NCBI RefSeq assembly: GCF_007741515.1
Contig: NZ_CP036263.1
Location: 2,357,501 to 2,421,500, forward strand
Reading direction: 5' to 3'
Length of the DNA: 64,000 nt
Source of the DNA: Adhaeretor mobilis
GTDB taxonomy: Bacteria; Planctomycetota; Planctomycetia; Pirellulales; Lacipirellulaceae
The notes beneath the pieces are model-generated. The model worked only from the letters and a program-made list of their open reading frames with translations. It did no database searches and was not told where the DNA came from. The position numbers and the translations under genes were made by a program. Positions 36,920 through 46,565 of this stretch are shown here, in pieces. Each line of letters begins with the position of its first letter. Positions within the stretch are counted from its first letter, which is position 1.

Positions 36920-36969
36920 GAAGGCGAGTTTCTGTTGGGTGGGTCCTCGAACGCTCGACGCTAGCCTCT

Positions 36970-39900
36970 TCACGCGGCTTCTAACGGTCGCATGTGGCCG
37001 GCATAGTCGATCCACTCGGCGATCTTGTCCCGATTGGGTACCTTGCCATCACGCAAGATACGCTGGCCCGCTGTCGTGCGGCTGAAACTACGGATCTTGC
37101 GGAACAGCTCTTCCTCAGTCGCACCAGCAATCTGCTTTGGTTCGGTCAACCCACAACCTACAAGCAACTGGGCGCCGTAACCGCGCAGCTCGGGAATACA
37201 ACACACCAAGCGTGCTTGATGCTGCCAAGTGGCGATGGTTTCCGCCTTGATGTGGCTCACGTCGAGCTCCTCAGCCGTTGAGGCAGCGTCCGCATGGAGC
37301 AAGTCGGCCACGCTGCGGATACCAACCGATGCTAAGCGTTCGGCTGTCTTGGGACCGATCGACGGCGCGTCGGCCACTTGGCTCGATCTTTCCAAGAGGA
37401 ATCGCAACTCTTTGGCCGGGCGAGTGGTCCGCTTCCGGCTAGAGCTTGAACGCGTTGATTGACGCTCTCTACGCTCCCCTTTCTGGCTACTTTGTTCAGT
37501 ACTTCGTTTGGAACGACGCTTGCCTTCTCGCTCACTTCGCGAACGTCGTGATTCCGAACGTTGGTTGTTCCAGCGCGACGTGTAACGCTCCCAATTGCTG
37601 CGACTGCTCCGTGAATTGCTTTGCCAATTGGATAAGCTTTCGCGCGAGTAGCGCCGCCGCAGCGCGGCATAGCGCCGCCCACGTTCGCTGGTGAGGAACC
37701 TTTCGATGAGCGTCGCAACCGCATCGATATCCATGCCACTCAACTCGGCCGGGCTGTCGATGTCGCAGGCGGAAAGGACCTGGGCATCGTCGAGCGCCAC
37801 GCCAGCCACAAAGCACATGAGGCTCATATGCGATTGCCAAAGCCGTACTGTCTTCGCGGATACGTGCGGAAGATCGAGCTTGGCGGCAACCCAGTCACAA
37901 TCGGCTTCTAGCAGTTGGGCAACCGTCTCGATTCCCAAGGCAGAGAATTTAGCTTGCGTATCTACGCCCAGGACGGGGAATTCCGTCAAGGAGGCATCCG
38001 TTTGCAAGTAGTAGATCTGCTGAGAATCGTCCGTCTGTGTCCACTCACTTCTGACTCGCAGCCGAGGGCCCGACTCAGCACTTAGGGTAGCCGGGTCGAC
38101 TGACTCGCGAACGATGTGTCGCTCCAACTTGGTTTCAGTTTGCTCAGGTGTTTCAGTTCGCACGGGTCTAGCGACAACAGGCTCAGGTCGTGCGGATTCG
38201 CGTTTCTCAGAGAGCGAACGTACTGATACTCGTAGCGATTCGAAATGACGAACCGCGTCGCGATCGCCAGTAAACACCACGATTTGATTCCCTCCGCGAG
38301 CAAACTCGTCGAGCACGCTTGCCATTGCGATGGTGTCGGTGGACGATTGTCGCAAGAACGGCTCGTCCAATAGCAAAGGTAGGTGAGTGCCGTCTGCGCT
38401 ATGCGAGGAGATCATGGCCAACACTATCGAAAGTGCCACCTGGTCGTGCTCCCCGGCGCTCAGTTCGCTCAACTGGCGAGTTTGGCCGGTGCGGCTAACT
38501 ATGGTCGGCTGGCTACCATCGCGTGGCAAGCGGATCTGGTTAAGTCGTCCGTTGGTGAGTTGAGCCAAAACGTCCGAAGCACGCCAAACACCCGTACGAT
38601 GGGTGGCAAAGTCAGCAGGGCGGCTCAACGTGTTTTTCAATTCTTCCTCACAGCGACGCAATTCTTCGCGGAGGGCATCGACGGACGTTCGGCCGAGGAG
38701 CGCTGCTCGTTCTTGTTGCAGAGCATCCCAGCGCTGTTGCAAGTCGGCTCGTTCGCGAGTGATGCGCTGCAGGCTACTCTCGACATCATCGCAACGTCGG
38801 CGCAATTCGTGACGCTCCGTCTCGGCAGTCTCCTCAAAGCGTCCCCGCTGGGAACTCCCCAGGAGCATGGCTTCGCTCTCGCTCAGGAACTCACGATGGT
38901 GCTCACACTGGCAGTGCTGCTCCACCGGCGACTGCGGCAGCAGCATCACTGGTTGACCAGCCAATTGCGCCTCGTGAGTTAGCTCTTGCCGTCGCTCTAA
39001 GAGATGTTCTAGCTGCTCGCTCAAATCGCTTTGCGAACGCGATAAGTGACGAGACTCAGCATGCAATTGACGACGTCTTGCGGCACGTTCTTGCTCGGTT
39101 AGTTGTCCGCACAGGGTATACATTTGCTGACGTAGTAACTCCGCTACCGGTGTGATCCGTGCGTGAGCTTCGGGAGCAATGCAGCGTCCCGGCTCATGTG
39201 CCCGTGCCAGCAGGGCCGTCTCCGCATCAAGGTCGTCCATCAGTCGTTCGAGCACGCTCAAGGTCACGCGTTGATCCGCAAGACTCGCCGCGTTGTCCGC
39301 GGTGCCGTCGGCATGCACGGTTGCCAGATCGCGTCGCACGACCGCTTCGCGCGATTGCAAGTCACTAAGCGTTGTCCGGCAGCGAGCGATTTCTGCATCG
39401 AGCTCCGCCAATTGTGCCTGATGCTCAGCCGAGTCGATTTGCGGCCCACGGCGCAGGGTCGCTTCCATAGAGAAGTAGCGCAGACGCGACTCAACAGTCG
39501 CCAGGTGACCGGCCAATCGCTGCAATTCGCCGCGTAGTTGATCTTCTTGGGTTTTCTTCTCACCCAGCACGCGATCCAACTCCGTCAGCTCGCGTTCAAT
39601 TTCTGAGCTATCCCGACGTCCCTCACTAATTTGTTTTTCGATCTGCAGAGCCAACTCGTCGCGACGCACAACCAATTGGTCCACGAGGCGGCGGTCGATC
39701 TCTGTCGTGCGAGTGCCTGCCTGAGAGGTGGGCGTGTGGTCACGGCAAACGGTGTTTGCCGTCCTTGGGCCCGTTTCTCTGCGGTTGGTTTCAGTCCGAT
39801 GTGCCTGGCTAAAGTCGCTTGCAAATTGACTACTCAGCAGCGGTTGAATGTGTGCACCATCGGCGAAGTCAATCGCATAGAGTTGCGAAAGTAACTGCGG

Positions 39901-40296
39901 AGAAAGCCCTGCGAGCAGATCGCTCATCGTACCCTGATCTACCGCGCCGCCTGTCTCAGCTGAGAGACTTAAACGCCCTTCTCGGGTTCCATCGTGTTCC
40001 CGGCGAAGTGTGAAGTTGCCCCGCTGGCTGGAAATGCTGAGCGAACCTTCGACCAATCCACTATTGAGCCCTGTAGAGTGGGTTTCATAAGCATCGCCGC
40101 GCACCTCTCGCCGGCCGGAGTAACGCGACCGAGCATCAGGGTCTTTCCCAAACAGCAGCGTGGCCGCCAAGTCGAACAACGCGCTCTTTCCCGAGCGCTG
40201 CGGCCCATGAATGGCCGTGAGCTGCGGCGAGAAATCGCCCAGTCGGTGGCTTTGCGTTTGAGACGAACCGAGGGCTTCGAGAGCGTTAATCTTCAT
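36970..40296 (-). CDS. SMC/SbcC-like ATPase with Arg/Ser-rich linker and DUF4332-type C-terminal modules
   Basis: Large (1108 aa) RecF/SbcC/YhaN-type ATPase. Walker A is at residues 31-38 (GPQRSGKS); a long coiled coil (about 200-590) follows; the ABC signature LSAGEHDQ is near 610 and Walker B LPLLLDEPFL near 640. The C-terminal third has two DUF4332-like helix-hairpin-helix modules (about 760-870 and 985-1105, the second with IGPKTAERLASVGI), which bind DNA or act as protein contacts. Between them, residues ~880-965 are an Arg/Ser-rich linker. Start MKINALEALG at 40296; the longer frame from 40341 adds 15 weak residues. Probable role in DNA structure or repair; not proven. Confidence 0.8.
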   Translation of the reverse strand: MKINALEALGSSQTQSHRLGDFSPQLTAIHGPQRSGKSALFDLAATLLFGKDPDARSRYSGRREVRGDAYETHSTGLNSGLVEGSLSISSQRGNFTLRREHDGTREGRLSLSAETGGAVDQGTMSDLLAGLSPQLLSQLYAIDFADGAHIQPLLSSQFASDFSQAHRTETNRRETGPRTANTVCRDHTPTSQAGTRTTEIDRRLVDQLVVRRDELALQIEKQISEGRRDSSEIERELTELDRVLGEKKTQEDQLRGELQRLAGHLATVESRLRYFSMEATLRRGPQIDSAEHQAQLAELDAEIARCRTTLSDLQSREAVVRRDLATVHADGTADNAASLADQRVTLSVLERLMDDLDAETALLARAHEPGRCIAPEAHARITPVAELLRQQMYTLCGQLTEQERAARRRQLHAESRHLSRSQSDLSEQLEHLLERRQELTHEAQLAGQPVMLLPQSPVEQHCQCEHHREFLSESEAMLLGSSQRGRFEETAETERHELRRRCDDVESSLQRITRERADLQQRWDALQQERAALLGRTSVDALREELRRCEEELKNTLSRPADFATHRTGVWRASDVLAQLTNGRLNQIRLPRDGSQPTIVSRTGQTRQLSELSAGEHDQVALSIVLAMISSHSADGTHLPLLLDEPFLRQSSTDTIAMASVLDEFARGGNQIVVFTGDRDAVRHFESLRVSVRSLSEKRESARPEPVVARPVRTETPEQTETKLERHIVRESVDPATLSAESGPRLRVRSEWTQTDDSQQIYYLQTDASLTEFPVLGVDTQAKFSALGIETVAQLLEADCDWVAAKLDLPHVSAKTVRLWQSHMSLMCFVAGVALDDAQVLSACDIDSPAELSGMDIDAVATLIERFLTSERGRRYAALRRRYSRESLSNWQSNSRSSRSNWERYTSRWNNQRSESRRSRSEREGKRRSKRSTEQSSQKGERRERQSTRSSSSRKRTTRPAKELRFLLERSSQVADAPSIGPKTAERLASVGIRSVADLLHADAASTAEELDVSHIKAETIATWQHQARLVCCIPELRGYGAQLLVGCGLTEPKQIAGATEEELFRKIRSFSRTTAGQRILRDGKVPNRDKIAEWIDYAGHMRPLEAA

Positions 40297-40732
40297 CACA
40301 TGCGTCCTTGCACAATTTGCGGGTGGCGCTGTCGCCAACATACCGAGTCCGCAGAGTACCCCAAACCGCCAGAACTACGCAAGATTGATTGCGGTGCTAG
40401 CTGCGGTGAGTCGAGAGACTAGCAGGAAACGTGAACGCACGAATCAAGCCAAATAGCCGTCGAGCTACGCCTCGACCGGAGCCCTTGAGGGGAATACCTT
40501 TGCTCGCTCTCTGCATTTTTCCCTTGCACACCGGCAGCTCGTTGAGCCGCGGCTATTGGGGTGAATCATCGGGTAGGCGCTGCTCGAGGGGTTTGCCGGA
40601 ACGCTGGTGCGAGCAATTCCGATCCAAGATGGATCGGCTATAGCCGACCCATCTTGGGTCGGAACGGTGGAGCTTGGGTCGGAACGGTAGAATCCTGAGC
40701 AAACGCGGCCTGCGATTCCAGGAGAAGACACG
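40297..40732. other. intergenic region with REP-like pieces and a perfect-arm palindrome
   Basis: Holds a REP core half-site (GTCGAGCTACGCCTCGACCGG from ~40457, shown in part), a CCGCGGCTATT half-site near 40540 as in the 11189-11290 element, and a 34-base palindrome at 40624-40657 (CCAAGATGG-A-TCGGCTA and its complement, one mismatched pair). A CTTGGGTCGGAACGGT motif is duplicated at 40650-40690. No gene seen. Confidence 0.55.
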
Positions 40733-43700
40733 CTACTTGAATGCCGGCTGCTCGCGCCAAAAAGGCTTGCCCGCCTTGTAGGCTTCCAACTGCTTCTCAT
40801 AGTACGGATTCTTTCGTCCAAAAAGTTTGATCAATTTCTCCTGTGTTTTCACAGCCGCCTCGAAATTGCCCACTTCTACGAACGCCTTCGCCAGTCCACG
40901 CAAGGCATTCATATCGTTTTGGTCGATTGCCAAAGCCTTATTAAACGCCTCAACAGCAGCTTCTCCGTAGCTCTCGTAGCCCCGTTTGATGTGCTGCTGC
41001 ATTGCTTGCATCGTTGCCTCGGAAAACACGTTGATCTTGGCATCCAAAGTTTCTCCTGGAGGCACTTCTAGCATACGATCCGTGCGATACGAATCGGAGG
41101 TGCTTCGGTACAAGTAAGTACGAGTGCTTGCTAAGCCCGCATCTATTGATCGCACAAAAACCATGACACTGAACTTTCCTGGCGGTGCGGGAACTTCAAA
41201 CCGCCCGTCATTACTCAGGGATACGTTGCTTGCCGAGAAGCCTTGATAATTATCTTCCAATTGCAGAATGATGGTCACATCAACTACGTTGGGATCGAGC
41301 TTCGGTGGCTTACCCGTCTGGACATCGATCAACTGCCCGCGAACGGTTCCACCTAGGCCGATTTTGAGCGGCTCGACCTCCGTCGTCTTGCCTGCCTCGA
41401 CTGCAATAGCGCCTCGCTTGTGGCCGATCCACTTGGCTTTGGCAATTTCGAGGGACTCGACTGCTGGTACGACGCTATATTCCCCAACGGGGACGTTTGC
41501 AAAGCGGTATCGCCCCTGATCGTCAGTCTTTGCGGTCGTAAGATAGGGAGAAAGGCGATTTTGAACTCGCGCTCTGCGATCTTCCCTTTTCGCCGGTGCC
41601 CCGTGCCACTCGCCTTGGATTCTGACAGGAATATTCTGCGCAGCCTCTCCATCGGCCAGTTGCACGACTTTACCAGTGACAACGCCGCCGCGCTTTAGTG
41701 TTGCGTCGTAGCTACCTGGAATGTCGCCCGCGATTTCATGCGTTAACGCATAGTCGGGATGCGTGACGATGATTTGCGAGCCGAACAGATCCACCTTCTT
41801 CTTGCGCGATTGCAAAGAACGTGGTGGTGCATCGTCAGCTAGAAAGTCTAGGTTCCCTCCAGTATCTTCATTTGCTTTCAACGCCGCCGCCATGTCGAAG
41901 CTCGGCAAGTTCTCGAAAGCGTATCGTCCTTGCTCGTCGGTCGTCGTCTTGTTGAATCCTGGTAGCTGGAAAGCCCTTGCCCAACTTCCGACAGAAACGG
42001 TTGCTCCGGGCACCGGCTTACGCTGTTCGTTGAGCACTCGCCCGCTGAGTTTCGCGGCTGGACCTATTGTCAGCTCTTGGCTCACGCCTTGTCGCGACAA
42101 ATGAAATTCTCCGCTGCCCGTCACCTGGATCGCTAATCCCTTGCTCTCGACAACAATGACGTACATTCCACCCATCCTGGCGGGGAAATCCTGTTCCTGG
42201 AATCGTCGTTTCCATTCTTTCATTGCTTCGTCGGAGATGAAGTCAGAGAACGCAACAGCGCCGTCAGCATCGGTTTGCTTCGTAGAGAGTTTCTCTTGCG
42301 TCCCGTCCACTGAATCGTAGCGGTAGAGCGTTGCCTCAGCACCAACGACCGGCTCGCCTCTCTCGTCCTGGCAGGTCACGACGAAGCGGTTGGCGGTTTC
42401 TGAAGATTGCTCATAGGTTATTGTCTTCGCATTCGCATGAGGAACGAAGTCAAGGTTGCCGGGTCTGGTAGCGGCATTGTCTGGCTTTACTTTGTTGGAC
42501 CTGTATTCGCTAGGCTCCTTTTCCAGTCGTGCCTTGTCAGCTCTTGCACCAGGCTGCCCATCGACATTAACTCGAAGCACAAGCGGGTTTTCACTAATGA
42601 CTTTAGGTTCGTACTCGATGTCCTCGAAATCGTACTCGTCCGACCAATCACGGAAGCTGGCTTGCCAAACGGTCGGCGGAACGGTTTCAGGTACCAGTCC
42701 GCTAAACTTGCCGTCCTGGTTGGTGTGAACGCCTGCAAAGCTGTTCATCACCGCATCCCGTCCTGGAAACCCGGAAACGGACCAGCCAACGAGCGGCTTG
42801 CCAGTGCGATCAACTAGCTTTCCGGCAACCTTTACGGTGGGAACTAACTCTATCGGGGGTAATTCAAATTCTTCCACATTGCTTGGTACCTCGTGCCTAT
42901 TTCCTTGAATCCCTCCAATGCGTTCCTCGTTAGGTTTCCACCACTCGACATGCTGATAGTCCCTGGGCGAACTGTGCAAAACCGTCTCGACATACCCTGG
43001 TAAAACATAAGCTTCGTAGCGCCCGTCTTTCTCGGTCTTCAAGTCAATCGATTGAGCAGTGCTTGATCGGCCACGCTTTGAGAGCCCAGACACGATGGCC
43101 AATCGAAAGCTCGGATAGCCCTCGCCAGTGTCGCCTTTACGAATTGTGCCGAAGACCCGCGTGCCACGAATGATTGGTAGGTTGATCGAATTCGTTTGAT
43201 TTGCTTGAAGGTCATATTTTTCGAGAGACGCAGTAGCTTCCATTCTCCAAGGTTGCGCCAGGTCCAGTTCGGGAGTTACGCCTAGTCGCCCAGCGGCGAT
43301 TGCAGGAACCTTGAAGTGCCCCTCGACATTAGGTATGACGGTAGCTAGCCCATAGGCACCTCCGAAGAACTCCCTTCCCTCGATTTCGGTTACTAATTCA
43401 AGAGTAGGCTGGTTGGGAGCTGCTTCTTCACTAGCGGTAATTCTTCCTTCTAATGTTCCTGCCTCGGGCACAGGGATTACGTGATGAGGTCCCTCCCTAG
43501 CCGTTTTCGCATTGAGGAAATAATTATTGTTGAACTTGACTGTCCCTATCTGAGGCGAGATAAGCTCAATTTCCTTGACGGACTCAGGTATCGTCGAATT
43601 GATCGTGGCGAGACCGTCGCTGTCAGTCGTTGCTGCGAACTCCTCGGACCAACTACTTGGAATCAGCCAAGCGACGCTTTCCGGTGGTTGGACTCGCTTA

Positions 43701-45262
43701 ACTTTCACGCGAACTCCGTGCACTGGTTGCTTTTGTTCGTTGATTAATTGGAAGGTCGTTTGCTTTGCAGGGATGAGCGCTATTACCGTTTTGCTTTTTT
43801 CGAGACCAACTATCAGCCCCACACTATTTGGCCGCATAGGCGAGTAGCCCTCTGCATAGGCCCAAACGGTTCCCAACTCCCTGCGAATGGCCGGATCATA
43901 GGAGATCGAATACTCCCCCTTACCATTGGTGGTTGATCTACCCCGAAAATCGGGAGCAACATTCCAATTGTCATCCTCGTCAATGACAAGCCCGACTTTT
44001 GCTCCTTCAACAGGCTCGCCATGCTGGTCCACGATCCTGCCGTGTATCGTTGGTTCTGCTTTTTTGGTGGTAGCTTCGGCTGAGTTCGATTGAGCTGTCT
44101 CTGGTGGACTTGGCTTAGCATCGCTCGCCTCAACCGCCTTCTCAGCCACCGCTTCCTCAGCCACCACCTGCCCCGGTTCCACCGTCACCAGCGACAGCCC
44201 CACTGCCGCCAGACCAACCAGCCCCGCACACACCATGCGCCACCTGCGCGAGCACTCTCGCAGCACGGTCAGCTTTTCGTCGAGCAGCACCGCGATCCGT
44301 CGCGTGAGTTGCGATCGCGTTTCCCACAGGCCGACCGCTCCGGCGAGCCGGGGCGTCTTCGCCCCCGCTCGGGCTTTCTTCTCGCGGGCCAGCACGACTA
44401 ACTGTTCTGCATACTCATGCCGATCAGTCGCCTCAGCGGCTGCCGCGTCTGCGAGGGTTTCTTGGTCGAGACGCATTTGCCGACGCAACACCCAGTACAA
44501 CGGTTGCGGCCACAGAATGACCAATAGCCAACGACTAACAGCCAACAGCCACAAATCGCCACCGGTGACGTGGGCTAGTTCGTGGGCAAGAATCGCTATC
44601 TTGTGCTCGATGGGTTTTGCTTCCACTGAGCGGGGTAGCAGAATCGTCGGTTGGGCAAGTCCCAGAGCTACCGCGGTATCGATGTTGTCAGTCACACGCA
44701 GTATCGGAGCGTCTGATGCGCCGCCGATGTGCTGCAAAGTTTTCTGCAAGGTAGCTGAAGCCGCCTCGGATTCGCTACGCAACCGATGAGCGACAATCAT
44801 CCCCCCGCCAAGCCACAGCACCACGAGCACCGAACCGGTGAGGTAAGCAATTCCAATCCACGTGGTCCAGTGAGTCGAATCGGCAGCAGCTTCAAGCTCT
44901 GGAAGTGACTGTGCAAGGTTTGGTTGGTGATTACCGGTCGAATTCAAGGTCGTCGGCATTTCCGACAAGCGAGAGTTGCGACCTAGAAAATCGGAATTCT
45001 CTGCGCTTAGCGGTTCAACAAGTTCCGCCAAGGGAGTTACAGCCGCTTGCGGCTTAGCCGGAGCTTCAAGCAGATTTACCACCGACCATCCTGGCAATGT
45101 ACACAGCACTGCCAATAAGCCCAACGCCGCCAGCGTGGGTCGCACGATTGCCAAGCGTTGCGATGATTGCTTCAATATTCGAATTGTTACGAGTGCAGCG
45201 CACAGCATACCCAGAGCCAACAGGTGATAGTCCGCCAACCAAATCATGAAAGAATCGTTCAT
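40733..45262 (-). CDS. M56 (BlaR1/MecR1-type) membrane peptidase with multiple carboxypeptidase-regulatory-like domains and TPR
   Basis: Probable sensor/protease partner of the BlaI regulator encoded just before it. The N-terminal ~360 residues carry about four transmembrane helices and the zinc motif HELAH (residues ~227-231) of peptidase family M56. The next ~1050 residues are a string of beta-sandwich repeats of carboxypeptidase-regulatory-like type (GRIVDQHGEPVEGAKVGLV, GKLVDRTGKPLVGWSVSG, GRVLNEQRKPVPGATVSVG and others). The last ~80 residues look like TPR helices (EAFNKALAIDQNDMNALRGL). 1509 aa, against ~600 for BlaR1. ATG overlaps the BlaI stop by four bases, so they are translationally coupled. 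The signal sensed is unknown. Confidence 0.85.
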   Translation of the reverse strand: MNDSFMIWLADYHLLALGMLCAALVTIRILKQSSQRLAIVRPTLAALGLLAVLCTLPGWSVVNLLEAPAKPQAAVTPLAELVEPLSAENSDFLGRNSRLSEMPTTLNSTGNHQPNLAQSLPELEAAADSTHWTTWIGIAYLTGSVLVVLWLGGGMIVAHRLRSESEAASATLQKTLQHIGGASDAPILRVTDNIDTAVALGLAQPTILLPRSVEAKPIEHKIAILAHELAHVTGGDLWLLAVSRWLLVILWPQPLYWVLRRQMRLDQETLADAAAAEATDRHEYAEQLVVLAREKKARAGAKTPRLAGAVGLWETRSQLTRRIAVLLDEKLTVLRECSRRWRMVCAGLVGLAAVGLSLVTVEPGQVVAEEAVAEKAVEASDAKPSPPETAQSNSAEATTKKAEPTIHGRIVDQHGEPVEGAKVGLVIDEDDNWNVAPDFRGRSTTNGKGEYSISYDPAIRRELGTVWAYAEGYSPMRPNSVGLIVGLEKSKTVIALIPAKQTTFQLINEQKQPVHGVRVKVKRVQPPESVAWLIPSSWSEEFAATTDSDGLATINSTIPESVKEIELISPQIGTVKFNNNYFLNAKTAREGPHHVIPVPEAGTLEGRITASEEAAPNQPTLELVTEIEGREFFGGAYGLATVIPNVEGHFKVPAIAAGRLGVTPELDLAQPWRMEATASLEKYDLQANQTNSINLPIIRGTRVFGTIRKGDTGEGYPSFRLAIVSGLSKRGRSSTAQSIDLKTEKDGRYEAYVLPGYVETVLHSSPRDYQHVEWWKPNEERIGGIQGNRHEVPSNVEEFELPPIELVPTVKVAGKLVDRTGKPLVGWSVSGFPGRDAVMNSFAGVHTNQDGKFSGLVPETVPPTVWQASFRDWSDEYDFEDIEYEPKVISENPLVLRVNVDGQPGARADKARLEKEPSEYRSNKVKPDNAATRPGNLDFVPHANAKTITYEQSSETANRFVVTCQDERGEPVVGAEATLYRYDSVDGTQEKLSTKQTDADGAVAFSDFISDEAMKEWKRRFQEQDFPARMGGMYVIVVESKGLAIQVTGSGEFHLSRQGVSQELTIGPAAKLSGRVLNEQRKPVPGATVSVGSWARAFQLPGFNKTTTDEQGRYAFENLPSFDMAAALKANEDTGGNLDFLADDAPPRSLQSRKKKVDLFGSQIIVTHPDYALTHEIAGDIPGSYDATLKRGGVVTGKVVQLADGEAAQNIPVRIQGEWHGAPAKREDRRARVQNRLSPYLTTAKTDDQGRYRFANVPVGEYSVVPAVESLEIAKAKWIGHKRGAIAVEAGKTTEVEPLKIGLGGTVRGQLIDVQTGKPPKLDPNVVDVTIILQLEDNYQGFSASNVSLSNDGRFEVPAPPGKFSVMVFVRSIDAGLASTRTYLYRSTSDSYRTDRMLEVPPGETLDAKINVFSEATMQAMQQHIKRGYESYGEAAVEAFNKALAIDQNDMNALRGLAKAFVEVGNFEAAVKTQEKLIKLFGRKNPYYEKQLEAYKAGKPFWREQPAFK

Positions 45263-45720
45263 CGGGAACCTCCCTTGCGCTGGCTATTCGTGGTCTTGGT
45301 GGTCGCTTTCTTACTTCCTATTGCTGGCTTAGCAGTTCGCCTTGCCTCGGCGATCATTGCATCGAGTTCATCGAGCTCGTCGGCACTCAATTTGCGAGAC
45401 TCCAACGCGTGGACGAGATACTCATCGACGGCACCATCGAAAACGCGCTCCAGAAAACCGCCGGCGAGTTGCCGGAAGGTGCGTTCCCGCTTGATCTTTG
45501 CACGATAGACGTGGGCTTTCCCCTCTTTGCGAAAAGCGACGAGTCCCTTTTGCTGCATCACCTGCAACAGAGAAAGCACCGTGGTGTAAGCGAGCCCGTC
45601 GGCGCCCGTGTTTCCTCCAGCATTCATCGCTTCAAAAATTTCGCGGACGGTCGCTTCTTCCCGCTCCCATAGGACTTTGAGCGCTTCGAGCTCACGCTCG
45701 GTCGGTTCAGTGGGGGGCAT
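45259..45720 (-). CDS. blaI: BlaI/MecI/CopY-family transcriptional repressor
   Basis: Dimeric winged-helix repressor controlled by proteolysis via the M56 partner. Residues ~5-80 (TERELEALKVLWEREEATVR, AYTTVLSLLQVMQQKGLV) form the wHTH and match BlaI/MecI; a dimerisation region follows. 153 aa with a basic tail (SKKATTKTTNSQRKGG). Ribosome-binding site GAGGAG lies seven bases upstream. A promoter with two operator palindromes precedes it. Confidence 0.9.
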   Translation of the reverse strand: MPPTEPTERELEALKVLWEREEATVREIFEAMNAGGNTGADGLAYTTVLSLLQVMQQKGLVAFRKEGKAHVYRAKIKRERTFRQLAGGFLERVFDGAVDEYLVHALESRKLSADELDELDAMIAEARRTAKPAIGSKKATTKTTNSQRKGGSR

Positions 45721-45759
45721 CGCAGTTCTCCTCAGCAGGAATTCGTTTCGACAGGCTAA

Positions 45760-45777
45760 CTACGGGTCAACCCGTAG
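45760..45777. promoter_or_regulatory. operator palindrome O1 (CTACGGGT-CA-ACCCGTAG)
   Basis: Perfect 8-2-8 inverted repeat, 40 bases before the repressor ATG and just downstream of the predicted transcription start. Shares CTACnGGT-NN-ACCnGTAG with O2, 32 bp away centre to centre (about three helical turns). Confidence 0.75.
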
Positions 45778-45788
45778 GTGCTCCGCTC

Positions 45789-45816
45789 ATCCTACTGGTT
45801 GACCAGTAGATGTCAA
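45789..45816 (-). promoter_or_regulatory. predicted blaI promoter (-35 TTGACA, -10 TAGGAT)
   Basis: On the minus strand: TTGACA at 45811-45816, 16-bp spacer, TAGGAT at 45789-45794. The spacer contains operator O2, so repressor bound there would block RNA polymerase. Confidence 0.6.
45792..45809. promoter_or_regulatory. operator palindrome O2 (CTACTGGT-TG-ACCAGTAG)
   Basis: Perfect 8-2-8 inverted repeat between the -35 and -10 elements. Same pattern as O1; the central T/G and outer CTAC/GTAG are shared. Confidence 0.75.
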
Positions 45817-45956
45817 GAAGAATGTTTGAGGCTTAGGACGATTCACAGGTGCTGTAGGGAATGTCGAGCGGAACTGCTGGAAACCCTGGCCAGCCTGGGC
45901 CGCGCCCGCCAACTCGAAGATGGCCGTTACCTAGCCGTGTAACGCACCGAGGTGTC

Positions 45957-46035
45957 GTAGGGTACTGCCGAGCTCCGCGAGGCATACCGAGAATTGCCAA
46001 TTTGGTATGCCTCGCTCCACTCGTCAGTACCCTAC
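45957..46035. repeat. GTAGGGTACTG palindromic repeat
   Basis: Left GTAGGGTACTGCCGAG and GCGAGGCATACC pair with right GGTATGCCTCGC and CAGTACCCTAC. Imperfect hairpin of about 32-bp arms. A partial copy (CAGGGTACGCCTCGTGGAGC near 46460) lies in the same gap. Confidence 0.75.
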
Positions 46036-46565
46036 GAAAGCACCCTACGGGAGGACACCAGCAGAAGTGGCCAAAAATCGTTGCTGAACCGCACTTTCGA
46101 ATTCGCTAGAATGGCTCTCGTTCGACGGCGGCTTGGCGGCAGGCAGCGGCGGGCTGCGAAACGTTGAGGAACTCAATTTGAACAAGGCAGTTGGCGATCG
46201 ATCGCTGCTTGTTTCCCGGGAATTGAGTACCCCATCGGAGTAGCAGTGATCGCGGAACGCAGCTTGCCCAGGCCGACGAAAGAGCGGAAGCGACGGATCG
46301 TGCCGCTACCCTCGAATGATGGACGTCCATCTTTGTTTTGATTCAGTAGCGTCGGCTGTGCGTACCAGTTCTTAAGGTGCCATCGGATTACGTACCGCCA
46401 CCCAATCGTGTCGTGTAGAACCCAGGTGCGTACGTACCAGAGAATAGGGGTTCGGTGCGCCTCAGGGTACGCCTCGTGGAGCTCTACATACCCTACAAGC
46501 GGGGACGAACTCGCGGTGGGGTGACCCAAAAAGGGCAGGCCAACTAGTAGTAGGGATCGAGCCCC
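46036..46565. other. 530-bp gap with a possible decayed coding fragment
   Basis: Mostly repeat-derived. A minus-strand frame (46173-46529) contains WYVRTWVLHDTIGWRYVIRW and SFEGSGTIRRFRSFVGLG, which read like protein rather than noise, but there is no start with a ribosome-binding site, no family I recognise and repeat sequence in its 5' part. Possibly a gene remnant. Confidence 0.25.
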
